In this document: piece by piece, positions 31,512-45,100 of the stretch
Layout of the letters: the number at the start of each line of letters is the position of its first letter
Position numbering within the stretch: position 1 is the stretch's first letter
DNA from: Siphlonurus alternatus
Taxonomy: Eukaryota; Arthropoda; Insecta; Ephemeroptera; Siphlonuridae
Assembly (NCBI GenBank): GCA_949825025.1
Contig: OX463787.1
Coordinates: 15,063,707 to 15,127,706, forward strand
Reading direction: 5' to 3'
Length of the DNA: 64,000 bases
Notes under the pieces: model-generated
The model's input: the letters and a program-made list of their open reading frames with translations, nothing else
What the model was told of the DNA's origin: nothing
Databases searched by the model: none
Translations under genes and position numbers: made by a program

Positions 31512-34485
31512 TTAACGTACACAAAACTAGCGACGTGGTGCACCTGAAAAGCAAGGCAACCACCTTATTGCAGAGTCACGATTCGTGCTTCACCTTCGTC
31601 TAATTGTTTACCTTGAGTTGGAAACAAGTTCTTTCTGGAAGCAAGTGCCCCCTCAAAGCGTACCATTTTGCGCAAAAAATTGTGGGAAGGTACGCTTTAA
31701 GGGGGCATTTCTGTAGCAATTTCTTTCTACTTTGTATGTACGTTATTGCTTCCTTTTTTCTGTTGCAATTAGAAAATTGTGGAGGTTTTTAATTTCACCT
31801 GGGCTGCGCCAAGTTTTTACAAGATTGCCAGAAAGTCTATTTTAGGCAAACCGACCATGCAGTCAAGGCTCTGAGTTGTGCCCGATTAATTTTGTGGGGA
31901 CACTCTTCCTTTCACGTACACAATGCTAGTGACGTTGAGCACCTGAAAATCTGGGCAATCAATTTATCGCAGAGAAACGATCCGTACTTCGTCTTCGTCT
32001 AATTGTTTACCTTGAGTTGTAAGCAAGTTCATTTCTGGGGACACGTGTCCCTTCAAAGCGTTTCAGCCGACAACATTTTGCGCAAAAAGTTGTAAGAAGG
32101 TACGCTTTAAGGGGACCAATCTGTAGCATTTTCTTTCTACTTCGTATGTACGTTATTGCTTCCTCTTTTTTCTGCTTTAATTAAAAAATTGTGGATTTTT
32201 TTAATTTCACCTGGGCAAGGGACAAATTTTTTCTAAGAGCGCCGGTAAGGCTTTTTGAGGCAAACCGACCATGCAGTCGTGGCTCTGAGTTGTGCCCGAT
32301 TAATTTTGTGGGGACACTCTTGCTTTCACTTACACAATGCTAGTGACGTTGAGCACCTGAGAAGCTAGGCAATCAATTTATTGCAGGGAAACGATTCGTA
32401 CTTCGTCTTCGTCTAATTGTTTACCTTGAGTTGTGAGCAAGTTTATTTCTGGGGACACGTGTCCCTTCAAAGCGTTTCAGGCGAAAACATTTTGCGCATA
32501 AAGTTGTGGAAAGGTACGCTTTAAGAGGACATTTCTGTAGCATTTTCTTTCTACATCGTATGTACGTTATTGCTTCCCCTTTTTTCTGCTGCAATAAAAA
32601 AATTGTGGAGGTTTTTAATTTCACCTGGGCTGGGACAAATTTTTTCTAAGAGCGCCGGTAAGGCTTTTTGAGGCAAACCGACCATGCAGTCGTGGCTCTG
32701 AGTTGTGCCCGATTAATTTTGTGGGGACACTCTTGCTTTCACTTACACAATGCTAGTGACGTTGAGCACCTGAGAAGCTAGGCAATCAATTAACTGCAGA
32801 GAAACGGTTCGTACTTCGTCTTCGTCTAATTGTTTACCTTGAGTTGTGAGCAAGTTTATTTCTGGGGACACGTGTCCCTTCAAAGCGTTTCAGCCGACAA
32901 CATTTTGCGCAAAAAGTTGTAAGAAGGTACGCTTTAAGGGGACAAATCTGTAGCATTTTCTTTCTACTTCGTATGTACGTTATTGCTTCCTCTTTATTCT
33001 GCTTTAATTAAAAAATTGTGGATTTTTTTAATTTCACCTGGGCTGGGACAAATTTTTTCTAAGAGCGCCGGTAGGCTTTTTGAGGCCAACCGACCATGCA
33101 GTCAAGGCTCTGAGTTGTGCCTGATTAATTTTGTGGGGACACTCTTCCTTTCACGTACACAATGCTAGTGACGTTGAGCACCTGAGAATCTAGGCAATCA
33201 ATTTATTGCAGGCAAACGATCCGTACTTTGTCTTCGTCTAATTGTTTACCTTGAGTTGTGAGCAAGTTCACTTCTGGGGACACGTGTCCCTTCAAAGCGT
33301 TTCAGCCGACAACATTTTGCGCAAAAAGTTGTAAGAAGGTACGCTTTAAGGGGACATATCTGTAGCATTTTCTCCCTATTTCGTATGTACGTTATTGCTT
33401 CCCCTTTTTTCTGCTTTAATTAAAAAATTGTGGATTTTTTTAATTTCACCTGGGCTGGGACAAATTTTTTCTAAGAGCGCCGGTAAGGCTTTTTGAGGCC
33501 AACCGACCATGCAGTCAAGGCTCTGAGTTGTGCCTGATTAATTTTGTGGGGACACTCTTGCTTTCACTTACACAATGCTAGTGACGTTGAGCACCTGAGA
33601 AGCTAGGCAATCAATTAACTGCAGAGAAACGGTTCGTACTTCGTCTTCGTCTAATTGTTTACCTTGAGTTGTGAGCAAGTTCATTTCTGGGGACACGTGT
33701 CCCTTCAAAGCGTTTCAGCCGACAACATTTTGCGCAAAAAGTTGTAAGAAGGTACACTTTAAGGGGACAAATCTGTAGCATTTTCTTTCTACTTCGTACG
33801 TACGTTATTGCTTCCTCTTTTTTCTGCTTTAATTAAAAAATTGTGGATTTTTTTAATTTCACCTGGGCAAGGGACAAATTTTTTCTAAGAGCGCCGGTGA
33901 GGCTTTTTGAGGCTAACCGACCATGCAGTCTAGGCTCTGAGTTGTGCCCGATTAATTTTGTGGGGACACTCTTGCTTTCACTTACACAATGCTAGTGACG
34001 TTGAGCACCTGAGAAGCTAGGCAATCAATTAACTGCAGAGAAACGGTTCGTACTTCGTCTTCGTCTAATTGTTTACCTTGAGTTGTGAGCAAGTTTATTT
34101 CTGGGGACACGTGTCCCTTCAAAGCGTTTCAGGCGAAAACATTTTGCGCATAAAGTTGTGGTAAGGTACGCTTTAAGAGGACATTTCTGTAGCATTTTCT
34201 TTCTACATCGTATGTACGTTATTGCTTCCCCTTTTTTCTGCTGCAATAAAAAAATTGTGGAGGTTTTTAATTTCACCTGGGCTGGGACAAATTTTTTCTA
34301 AGAGCGCCGGTAAGGCTTTTTGAGGCCAACCGACCATGCAGTCGTGGCTCTGAGTTGTGCCCGATTAATTTTGTGGGGACACTCTTGCTTTCACTTACAC
34401 AATGCTAGTGACGTTGAGCACCTGAGAAGCTAGGCAATCAATTAACTGCAGAGAAACGGTTCGTACTTCGTCTTCGTCTAATTGT

Positions 34486-37400
34486 TTACCTTGAGTTGTG
34501 AGCAAGTTTATTTCTGGGGACACGTGTCCCTTCAAAGCGTTTCAGCCGACAACATTTTGCGCAAAAAGTTGTAAGAAGGTACGCTTTAAGGGGACAAATC
34601 TGTAGCATTTTCTTTCTACTTCGTATGTACGTTATTGCTTCCCCTTTTTTCTGCTTTAATTTAAAAATTGTGGATTTTTTTAATTTCACCTGGGCTGGGA
34701 CAAATTTTTTCTAAGAGCGCCGGTAAGGCTTTTTGAGGCCAACCGACCATGCAGTCAAGGCTCTGAGTTGTGCCTGATTAATTTTGTGGGGACACTCTTC
34801 CTTTCACGTACACAATGCTAGTGACGTTGAGCACCTGAGAATCTAGGCTATCAATTTATTGCAGGGAAACGATCCGTACTTCGTCTTCGTCTAATTGTTT
34901 ACCTTGAGTTGTGAGCAAGTTCATTTCTGGGGACACGTGTCCCTTCAAAGCGTTTCAGCCGACAACATTTTGCGCAAAAAGTTGTGGGAAGTTATGCTTA
35001 AAGGGGACATTTCTGTTGCCTTTTCTCCCTACTTCGTATGTACGTTATTGCTTCCCCTTTTTTCTGCTGTAATTGAAAAATTGTGAAGGTTTTTAAATTG
35101 ACCTGGGCAGGGACAAATTTTTTCTAAGAGCGCCGGTAAGGCTTTTTGAGGCCAACCGACCATGCAGTCAAGGCTCTGAGTTGTGCCCGATTAATTTTGT
35201 GGGGACACTCTTGCTTTCACTTACACAATGCTAGTGACGTTGAGCACCTGAGAAGCTAGGCAATCAATTAACTGCAGAGAAACGGTTCGTACTTCGTCTT
35301 CGTCTAATTGTTTACCTTGAGTTGTGAGCAAGTTTATTTCTGGGGACACGTGTCCCTTCAAAGCGTTTCAGCCGACAACATTTTGCGCAAAAAGTTGTAA
35401 GAAGGTACACTTTAAGGGGAAAAATCTGTAGCATTTTCTTTCTACTTCGTATGTACGTTATTGCTTCCTCTTTATTCTGCTTTAATTAAAAAATTGTGGA
35501 TTTTTTTAATTTCACCTGGGCTGGGACAAATTTTTTCTAAGAGCGCCGGTAAGGCTTTTTGAGGCCAACCGACCATGCAGTCAAGGCTCTGAGTTGTGCC
35601 TGATTAATTTTGTGGGGACACTCTTCCTTTCACGTACACAATGCTAGTGACGTTGAGCACCTGAGAATCTAGGCAATCAATTTATTGCAGGCAAACGATC
35701 CGTACTTTGTCTTCGTCTAATTGTTTACCTTGAGTTGTGAGCAAGTTCACTTCTGGGGACACGTGTCCCTTCAAAGCGTTTCAGCCGACAACATTTTGCG
35801 CAAAAAGTTGTAAGAAGGTACGCTTTAAGGGGACATATCTGTAGCATTTTCTCCCTATTTCGTATGTACGTTATTGCTTCCCCTTTTTTCTGCTTTAATT
35901 AAAAAATTGTGGATTTTTTTAATTTCACCTGGGCTGGGACAAATTTTTTCTAAGAGCGCCGGTAAGGCTTTTTGAGGCCAACCGACCATGCAGTCAAGGC
36001 TCTGAGTTGTGCCTGATTAATTTTGTGGGGACACTCTTGCTTTCACTTACACAATGCTAGTGACGTTGAGCACCTGAGAATCTAGGCAATCAATTTATTG
36101 CAGGCAAACGATCCGTACTTTGTCTTCGTCTAATTGTTTACCTTGAGTTGTGAGCAAGTTCACTTCTGGGGACACGTGTCCCTGCAAAGCGTTTCAGCCG
36201 ACAACATTTTGCGCAAAAAGTTGTAAGAAGGTACGCTTTAAGGGGACATATCTGTAGCATTTTCTCCCTATTTCGTATGTACGTTATTGCTTCCCCTTTT
36301 TTCTGCTTTAATTAAAAAATTGTGGATTTTTTTAATTTCACCTGGGCTGGGACAAATTTTTTCTAAGAGCGCCGGTAAGGCTTTTTGAGGCCAACCGACC
36401 ATGCAGTCAAGGCTCTGAGTTGTGCCTGATTAATTTTGTGGGGACACTCTTCCTTTCACGTACACAATGCTAGTGACGTTGAGCACCTGAGAAGCTAGGC
36501 AATCAATTAACTGCAGAGAAACGGTTCGTACTTCGTCTTCGTCTAATTGTTTACCTTGAGTTGTGAGCAAGTTTATTTCTGGGGACACGTGTCCCTTCAA
36601 AGCGTTTCAGGCGAAAACATTTTGCGCATAAAGTTGTGGTAAGGTACGCTTTAAGAGGACATTTCTGTAGCATTTTCTTTCTACATCGTATGTACGTTAT
36701 TGCTTCCCCTTTTTTCTGCTGCAATAAAAAAATTGTGGAGGTTTTTAATTTCACCTGGGCTGGGACAAATTTTTTCTAAGAGCGCCGGTAAGGCTTTTTG
36801 AGGCCAACCGACCATGCAGTCGTGGCTCTGAGTTGTGCCCGATTAATTTTGTGGGGACACTCTTGCTTTCACTTACACAATGCTAGTGACGTTGAGCACC
36901 TGAGAAGCTAGGCAATCAATTAACTGCAGAGAAACGGTTCGTACTTCGTCTTCGTTTAATTGTTTACCTTGAGTTGTGAGCAAGTTCATTTCTGGGGACA
37001 CGTGTCCCTTCAAAGCGTTTCAGCCGACAACATTTTGCGCAAAAAGTTGTAAGAAGGTACGCTTTAAGGGGACATATCTGTAGCATTTTCTCCCTATTTC
37101 GTATGTACGTTATTGCTTCCCCTTTTTTCTGCTTTAATTAAAAAATTGTGGATTTTTTTAATTTCACCTGGGCTGGGACAAATTTTTTCTAAGAGCGCCG
37201 GTAAGGCTTTTTGAGGCCAACCGACCATGCAGTCAAGGCTCTGAGTTGTGCCTGATTAATTTTGTGGGGACACTCTTGCTTTCACTTACACAATGCTAGT
37301 GACGTTTAGCACCTGAGAAGCTAGGCAATCAATTAACTGCAGAGAAACGGTTCGTACTTCGTCTTCGTCTAATTGTTTACCTTGAGTTGTGAGCAAGTTC

Positions 37401-40400
37401 ATTTCTGGGGACACGTGTCCCTTCAAAGCGTTTCAGCCGACAACATTTTGCGCAAAAAGTTGTAAGAAGGTACGCTTTAAGGGGACAAATCTGTAGCATT
37501 TTCTTTCTACTTCGTACGTACGTTATTGCTTCCTCTTTTTTCTGCTTTAATTAAAAAATTGTGGATTTTTTTAATTTCACCTGGGCTGGGACAAATTTTT
37601 TCTAAGAGCGCCGGTAAGGCTTTTTGAGGCTAACCGACCATGCAGTCTAGGCTCTGAGTTGTGCCCGATTAATTTTGTGGGGACACTCTTGCTTTCACTT
37701 ACACAATGCTAGTGACGTTGAGCACCTGAGAAGCTAGGCAATCAATTAACTGCAGAGAAACGGTTCGTACTTCGTCTTCGTCTAATTGTTTACCTTGAGT
37801 TGTGAGCAAGTTTATTTCTGGGGACACGTGTCCCTTCAAAGCGTTTCAGGCGAAAACATTTTGCGCATAAAGTTGTGGTAAGGTACGCTTTAAGAGGACA
37901 TTTCTGTAGCATTTTCTTTCTACATCGTATGTACGTTATTGCTTCCCCTTTTTTCTGCTGCAATAAAAAAATTGTGGAGGTTTTTAATTTCACCTGGGCT
38001 GGGACAAATTTTTTCTAAGAGCGCCGGTAAGGCTTTTTGAGGCCAACCGACCATGCAGTCGTGGCTCTGAGTTGTGCCCGATTAATTTTGTGGGGACACT
38101 CTTGCTTTCACTTACACAATGCTAGTGACGTTGAGCACCTGAGAAGCTAGGCAATCAATTAACTGCAGAGAAACGGTTCGTACTTCGTCTTCGTCTAATT
38201 GTTTACCTTGAGTTGTGATCAATTTTTTTTCTGGGGACACGTGTCCCTTCAAAGCGTTTCAGCCGACAACATTTTGCGCAAAAAGTTGTAAGAAGGTACG
38301 CTTTAAGGGGACAAATCTGTAGCATTTTCTTTCTACTTCGTATGTACGTTATTGCTTCCCCTTTTTTCTGCTTTAATTTAAAAATTGTGGATTTTTTTAA
38401 TTTCACCTGGGCTGGGACAAATTTTTTCTAAGAGCGCCGGTAAGGCTTTTTGAGGCCAACCGACCATGCAGTCAAGGCTCTGAGTTGTGCCTGATTAATT
38501 TTGTGGGGACACTCTTCCTTTCACGTACACAATGCTAGTGACGTTGAGCACCTGAGAATCTAGGCTATCAATTTATTGCAGGGAAACGATCCGTACTTCG
38601 TCTTCGTCTAATTGTTTACCTTGAGTTGTGAGCAAGTTCATTTCTGGGGACACGTGTCCCTTCAAAGCGTTTCAGCCGACAACATTTTGCGCAAAAAGTT
38701 GTGGGAAGTTATGCTTAAAGGGGACATTTCTGTTGCCTTTTCTCCCTACTTCGTATGTACGTTATTGCTTCCCCTTTTTTCTGCTGTAATTGAAAAATTG
38801 TGAAGGTTTTTAAATTGACCTGGGCAGGGACAAATTTTTTCTAAGAGCGCCGGTAAGGCTTTTTGAGGCCAACCGACCATGCAGTCAAGGCACTGAGTTG
38901 TGCCCGATTAATTTTGTGGGGACACTCTTGCTTTCACTTACACAATGCTAGTGACGTTGAGCACCTGAGAAGCTAGGCAATCAATTAACTGCAGAGAAAC
39001 GGTTCGTACTTCGTCTTCGTCTAATTGTTTACCTTGAGTTGTGAGCAAGTTTATTTCTGGGGACACGTGTCCCTTCAAAGCGTTTCAGCCGACAACATTT
39101 TGCGCAAAAAGTTGTAAGAAGGTACGCTTTAAGGGGACAAATCTGTAGCATTTTCTTTCTACTTCGTATGTACGTTATTGCTTCCTCCTTATTCTGCTTT
39201 AATTAAAAAATTGTGGATTTTTTTAATTTCACCTGGGCTGGGACAAATTTTTTCTAAGAGCGCCGGTAAGGCTTTTTGAGGCCAACCGACCATGCAGTCA
39301 AGGCTCTGAGTTGTGCCTGATTAATTTTGTGGGGACACTCTTCCTTTCACGTACACAATGCTAGTGACGTTGAGCACCTGAGAATCTAGGCAATCAATTT
39401 ATTGCAGGCAAACGATCCGTACTTTGTCTTCGTCTAATTGTTTACCTTGAGTTGTGAGCAAGTTCACTTCTGGGGACACGTGTCCCTGCAAAGCGTTTCA
39501 GCCGACAACATTTTGCGCAAAAAGTTGTAAGAAGGTACGCTTTAAGGGGACATATCTGTAGCATTTTCTCCCTATTTCGTATGTACGTTATTGCTTCCCC
39601 TTTTTTCTGCTTTAATTAAAAAATTGTGGATTTTTTTAATTTCACCTGGGCTGGGACAAATTTTTTCTAAGAGCGCCGGTAAGGCTTTTTGAGGCCAACC
39701 GACCATGCAGTCAAGGCTCTGAGTTGTGCCTGATTAATTTTGTGGGGACACTCTTCCTTTCACGTACACAATGCTAGTGACGTTGAGCACCTGAGAATCT
39801 AGGCAATCAATTTATTGCAGGCAAACGATCCGTACTTTGTCTTCGTCTAATTGTTTACCTTGAGTTGTGAGCAAGTTCACTTCTGGGGACACGTGTCCCT
39901 GCAAAGCGTTTCAGCCGACAACATTTTGCGCAAAAAGTTGTAAGAAGGTACGCTTTAAGGGGACATATCTGTAGCATTTTCTCCCTATTTCGTATGTACG
40001 TTATTGCTTCCCCTTTTTTCTGCTTTAATTAAAAAATTGTGGATTTTTTTAATTTCACCTGGGCTGGGACAAATTTTTTCTAAGAGCGCCGGTAAGGCTT
40101 TTTGAGGCTAACCGACCATGCAGTCTAGGCTCTGAGTTGTGCCCGATTAATTTTGTGGGGACACTCTTGCTTTCACTTACACAATGCTAGTGACGTTGAG
40201 CACCTGAGAAGCTAGGCAATCAATTAACTGCAGAGAAACGGTTCGTACTTCGTCTTCGTCTAATTGTTTACCTTGAGTTGTGAGCAAGTTTATTTCTGGG
40301 GACACGTGTCCCTTCAAAGCGTTTCAGGCGAAAACATTTTGCGCATAAAGTTGTAAGAAGGTACGCTTTAAGGGGACATATCTGTAGCATTTTCTCCCTA

Positions 40401-42124
40401 TTTCGTATGTACGTTATTGCTTCCCCTTTTTTCTGCTTTAATTAAAAAATTGTGGATTTTTTTAATTTCACCTGGGCTGGGACAAATTTTTTCTAAGAGC
40501 GCCGGTAAGGCTTTTTGAGGCCAACCGACCATGCAGTCAAGGCTCTGAGTTGTGCCTGATTAATTTTGTGGGGACACTCTTGCTTTCACTTACACAATGC
40601 TAGTGACGTTGAGCACCTGAGAATCTAGGCAATCAATTTATTGCAGGCAAACGATCCGTACTTTGTCTTCGTCTAATTGTTTACCTTGAGTTGTGAGCAA
40701 GTTCACTTCTGGGGACACGTGTCCCTGCAAAGCGTTTCAGCCGACAACATTTTGCGCAAAAAGTTGTAAGAAGGTACGCTTTAAGGGGACATATCTGTAG
40801 CATTTTCTCCCTATTTCGTATGTACGTTATTGCTTCCCCTTTTTTCTGCTTTAATTAAAAAATTGTGGATTTTTTTAATTTCACCTGGGCTGGGACAAAT
40901 TTTTTCTAAGAGCGCCGGTAAGGCTTTTTGAGGCCAACCGACCATGCAGTCAAGGCTCTGAGTTGTGCCTGATTAATTTTGTGGGGACACTCTTCCTTTC
41001 ACGTACACAATGCTAGTGACGTTGAGCACCTGAGAAGCTAGGCAATCAATTAACTGCAGAGAAACGGTTCGTACTTCGTCTTCGTCTAATTGTTTACCTT
41101 GAGTTGTGAGCAAGTTTATTTCTGGGGACACGTGTCCCTTCAAAGCGTTTCAGGCGAAAACATTTTGCGCATAAAGTTGTGGTAAGGTACGCTTTAAGAG
41201 GACATTTCTGTAGCATTTTCTTTCTACATCGTATGTACGTTATTGCTTCCCCTTTTTTCTGCTGCAATAAAAAAATTGTGGAGGTTTTTAATTTCACCTG
41301 GGCTGGGACAAATTTTTTCTAAGAGCGCCGGTAAGGCTTTTTGAGGCCAACCGACCATGCAGTCGTGGCTCTGAGTTGTGCCCGATTAATTTTGTGGGGA
41401 CACTCTTGCTTTCACTTACACAATGCTAGTGACGTTGAGCACCTGAGAAGCTAGGCAATCAATTAACTGCAGAGAAACGGTTCGTACTTCGTCTTCGTTT
41501 AATTGTTTACCTTGAGTTGTGAGCAAGTTCATTTCTGGGGACACGTGTCCCTTCAAAGCGTTTCAGCCGACAACATTTTGCGCAAAAAGTTGTAAGAAGG
41601 TACGCTTTAAGGGGACATATCTGTAGCATTTTCTCCCTATTTCGTATGTACGTTATTGCTTCCCCTTTTTTCTGCTTTAATTAAAAAATTGTGGATTTTT
41701 TTAATTTCACCTGGGCTGGGACAAATTTTTTCTAAGAGCGCCGGTAAGGCTTTTTGAGGCCAACCGACCATGCAGTCAAGGCTCTGAGTTGTGCCTGATT
41801 AATTTTGTGGGGACACTCTTGCTTTCACTTACACAATGCTAGTGACGTTGAGCACCTGAGAAGCTAGGCAATCAATTAACTGCAGAGAAACGGTTCGTAC
41901 TTCGTCTTCGTCAAATTGTTTACCTTGAGTTGTGATCAAGTTTTTTTCTGGGGACACGTGTCCCTTCAAAGCGTTTCAGCCGACAACATTTTGCGCAAAA
42001 AGTTGTAAGAAGGTACGCTTTAAGGGGACAAATCTGTAGCATTTTCTTTCTACTTCGTATGTACGTTATTGCTTCCCCTTTTTTCTGCTTTAATTTAAAA
42101 ATTGTGGATTTTTTTAATTTCACC
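34486..42124 (+). repeat. Higher-order repeat, 9 monomers (3,717 bp)
   Basis: Class-specific monomers recur every 3,717 bp (9 x 413). The GTGGGAAGTTATGCTTAAAG monomer lies at about 34895, 38612, 42329, 46045 and 49762. The GGCGAAAAC class at 34073 recurs at 37790. A GTTGTGATCAA variant at about 38215 recurs at 41932 and, after two periods, near 49365. The interval given is two successive units as an example. Confidence 0.85.
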
Positions 42125-45100
42125 TGGGCTGGGACAAATTTTTTCTAAGAGCGCCGGTAAGGCTTTTTGAGGCCAACCGACCATGCAGTCAAGGCTCTGA
42201 GTTGTGCCTGATTAATTTTGTGGGGACACTCTTCCTTTCACGTACACAATGCTAGTGACGTTGAGCACCTGAGAATCTAGGCTATCAATTTATTGCAGGG
42301 AAACGATCCGTACTTCGTCTTCGTCTAATTGTTTACCTTGAGTTGTGAGCAAGTTCATTTCTGGGGACACGTGTCCCTTCAAAGCGTTTCAGCCGACAAC
42401 ATTTTGCGCAAAAAGTTGTGGGAAGTTATGCTTAAAGGGGACATTTCTGTTGCCTTTTCTCCCTACTTCGTATGTACGTTATTGCTTCCCCTTTTTTCTG
42501 CTGTAATTGAAAAATTGTGAAGGTTTTTAAATTGACCTGGGCAGGGACAAATTTTTTCTAAGAGCGCCGGTAAGGCTTTTTGATCCAACCGACCATGCAG
42601 TCAAGGCTCTGAGTTGTGCCCGATTAATTTTGTGGGGACACTCTTGCTTTCACTTACACAATGCTAGTGACGTTGAGCACCTGAGAAGCTAGGCAATCAA
42701 TTAACTGCAGAGAAACGGTTCGTACTTCGTCTTCGTCTAATTGTTTACCTTGAGTTGTGAGCAAGTTTATTTCTGGGGACACGTGTCCCTTCAAAGCGTT
42801 TCAGCCGACAACATTTTGCGCAAAAAGTTGTAAGAAGGTACGCTTTAAGGGGACAAATCTGTAGCATTTTCTTTCTACTTCGTATGTACGTTATTGCTTC
42901 CTCTTTATTCTGCTTTAATTAAAAAATTGTGGATTTTTTTAATTTCACCTGGGCTGGGACAAATTTTTTCTAAGAGCGCCGGTAAGGCTTTTTGAGGCCA
43001 ACCGACCATGCAGTCAAGGCTCTGAGTTGTGCCTGATTAATTTTGTGGGGACACTCTTCCTTTCACGTACACAATGCTAGTGACGTTGAGCACCTGAGAA
43101 TCTAGGCAATCAATTTATTGCAGGCAAACGATCCGTACTTTGTCTTCGTCTAATTGTTTACCTTGAGTTGTGAGCAAGTTCACTTCTGGGGACACGTGTC
43201 CCTTCAAAGCGTTTCAGCCGACAACATTTTGCGCAAAAAGTTGTAAGAAGGTACGCTTTAAGGGGACATATCTGTAGCATTTTCTCCCTATTTCATATGT
43301 ACGTTATTGCTTCCCCTTTTTTCTGCTTTAATTAAAAAATTGTGGATTTTTTTAATTTCACCTGGGCTGGGACAAATTTTTTCTAAGAGCGCCGGTAAGG
43401 CTTTTTGAGGCCAACCGACCATGCAGTCAAGGCTCTGAGTTGTGCCTGATTAATTTTGTGGGGACACTCTTCCTTTCACGTACACAATGCTAGTGACGTT
43501 GAGCACCTGAGAATCTAGGCAATCAATTTATTGCAGGCAAACGATCCGTACTTTGTCTTCGTCTAATTGTTTACCTTGAGTTGTGAGCAAGTTCACTTCT
43601 GGGGACACGTGTCCCTGCAAAGCGTTTCAGCCGACAACATTTTGCGCAAAAAGTTGTAAGAAGGTACGCTTTAAGGGGACATATCTGTAGCATTTTCTCC
43701 CTATTTCGTATGTACGTTATTGCTTCCCCTTTTTTCTGCTTTAATTAAAAAATTGTGGATTTTTTTAATTTCACCTGGGCTGGGACAAATTTTTTCTAAG
43801 AGCGCCGGTAAGGCTTTTTGAGGCTAACCGACCATGCAGTCTAGGCTCTGAGTTGTGCCCGATTAATTTTGTGGGGACACTCTTGCTTTCACTTACACAA
43901 TGCTAGTGACGTTGAGCACCTGAGAAGCTAGGCAATCAATTAACTGCAGAGAAACGGTTCGTACTTCGTCTTCGTCTAATTGTTTACCTTGAGTTGTGAG
44001 CAAGTTTATTTCTGGGGACACGTGTCCCTTCAAAGCGTTTCAGGCGAAAACATTTTGCGCATAAAGTTGTGGTAAGGTACGTTTTAAGAGGACATTTCTG
44101 TAGCATTTTCTTTCTACATCGTATGTACGTTATTGCTTCCCCTTTTTTCTGCTGCAAGAAAAAAATTGTGGAGGTTTTTAATTTCACCTGGGCTGGGACA
44201 AATTTTTTCTAAGAGCGCCGGTAAGGCTTTTTGAGGCCAACCGAACATGCAGTCGAGGCTCTGAGTTGTGCCCGATTAATTTTGTGGGGACACTCTTGCT
44301 TTCACTTACACAATGCTAGTGACGTTGAGCACCTGAGAAGCTAGGCAATCAATTAACTGCAGAGAAACGGTTTGTACTTCGTCTTCGTCTAATTGTTTAC
44401 CTTGAGTTGTGAGCAAGTTTATTTCTGGGGACACGTGTCCCTTCAAAGCGTTTCAGCCGACAACATTTTGCGCAAAAAGTTGTAAGAAGGTACGCTTTAA
44501 GGGGACAAATCTGTAGCATTTTCTTTCTACTTCGTATGTACGTTATTGCTTCCTCTTTTTTCTGCTTTAATTTAAAAATTGTGTATTTTTTTAATTTCAC
44601 CTGGGCTGGGACAAATTTTTTCTAAGAGCGCCGGTAAGGCTTTTTGAGGCCAACCGACCATGCAGTCAAGGCTCTGAGTTGTGCCTGATTAATTTTGTGG
44701 GGACACTCTTCCTTTCACGTACACAATGCTAGTGACGTTGAGCACCTGAGAAGCTAGGCAATCAATTAACTGCAGAGAAACGGTTCGTACTTCGTCTTCG
44801 TCTAATTGTTTACCTTGAGTTGTGAGCAAGTTTATTTCTGGGGACACGTGTCCCTTCAAAGCGTTTCAGGCGAAAACATTTTGCGCATAAAGTTGTGGTA
44901 AGGTACGCTTTAAGAGGACATTTCTGTAGCATTTTCTTTCTACATCGTATGTACGTTATTGCTTCCCCTTTTTTCTGCTGCAATAAAAAAATTGTGGAGG
45001 TTTTTAATTTCACCTGGGCTGGGACAAATTTTTTCTAAGAGCGCCGGTAAGGCTTTTTGAGGCCAACCGACCATGCAGTCGTGGCTCTGAGTTGTGCCCG

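Noticed and set aside
34073..34276. A 67-codon minus-strand frame recurring every few hundred bases through the 413-bp array, and a 63-codon plus-strand frame in one monomer class
   Set aside because: They recur because the DNA repeats. The period is not a multiple of three, other monomer classes break the frames, and there is no domain, signal or upstream element pointing to translation.
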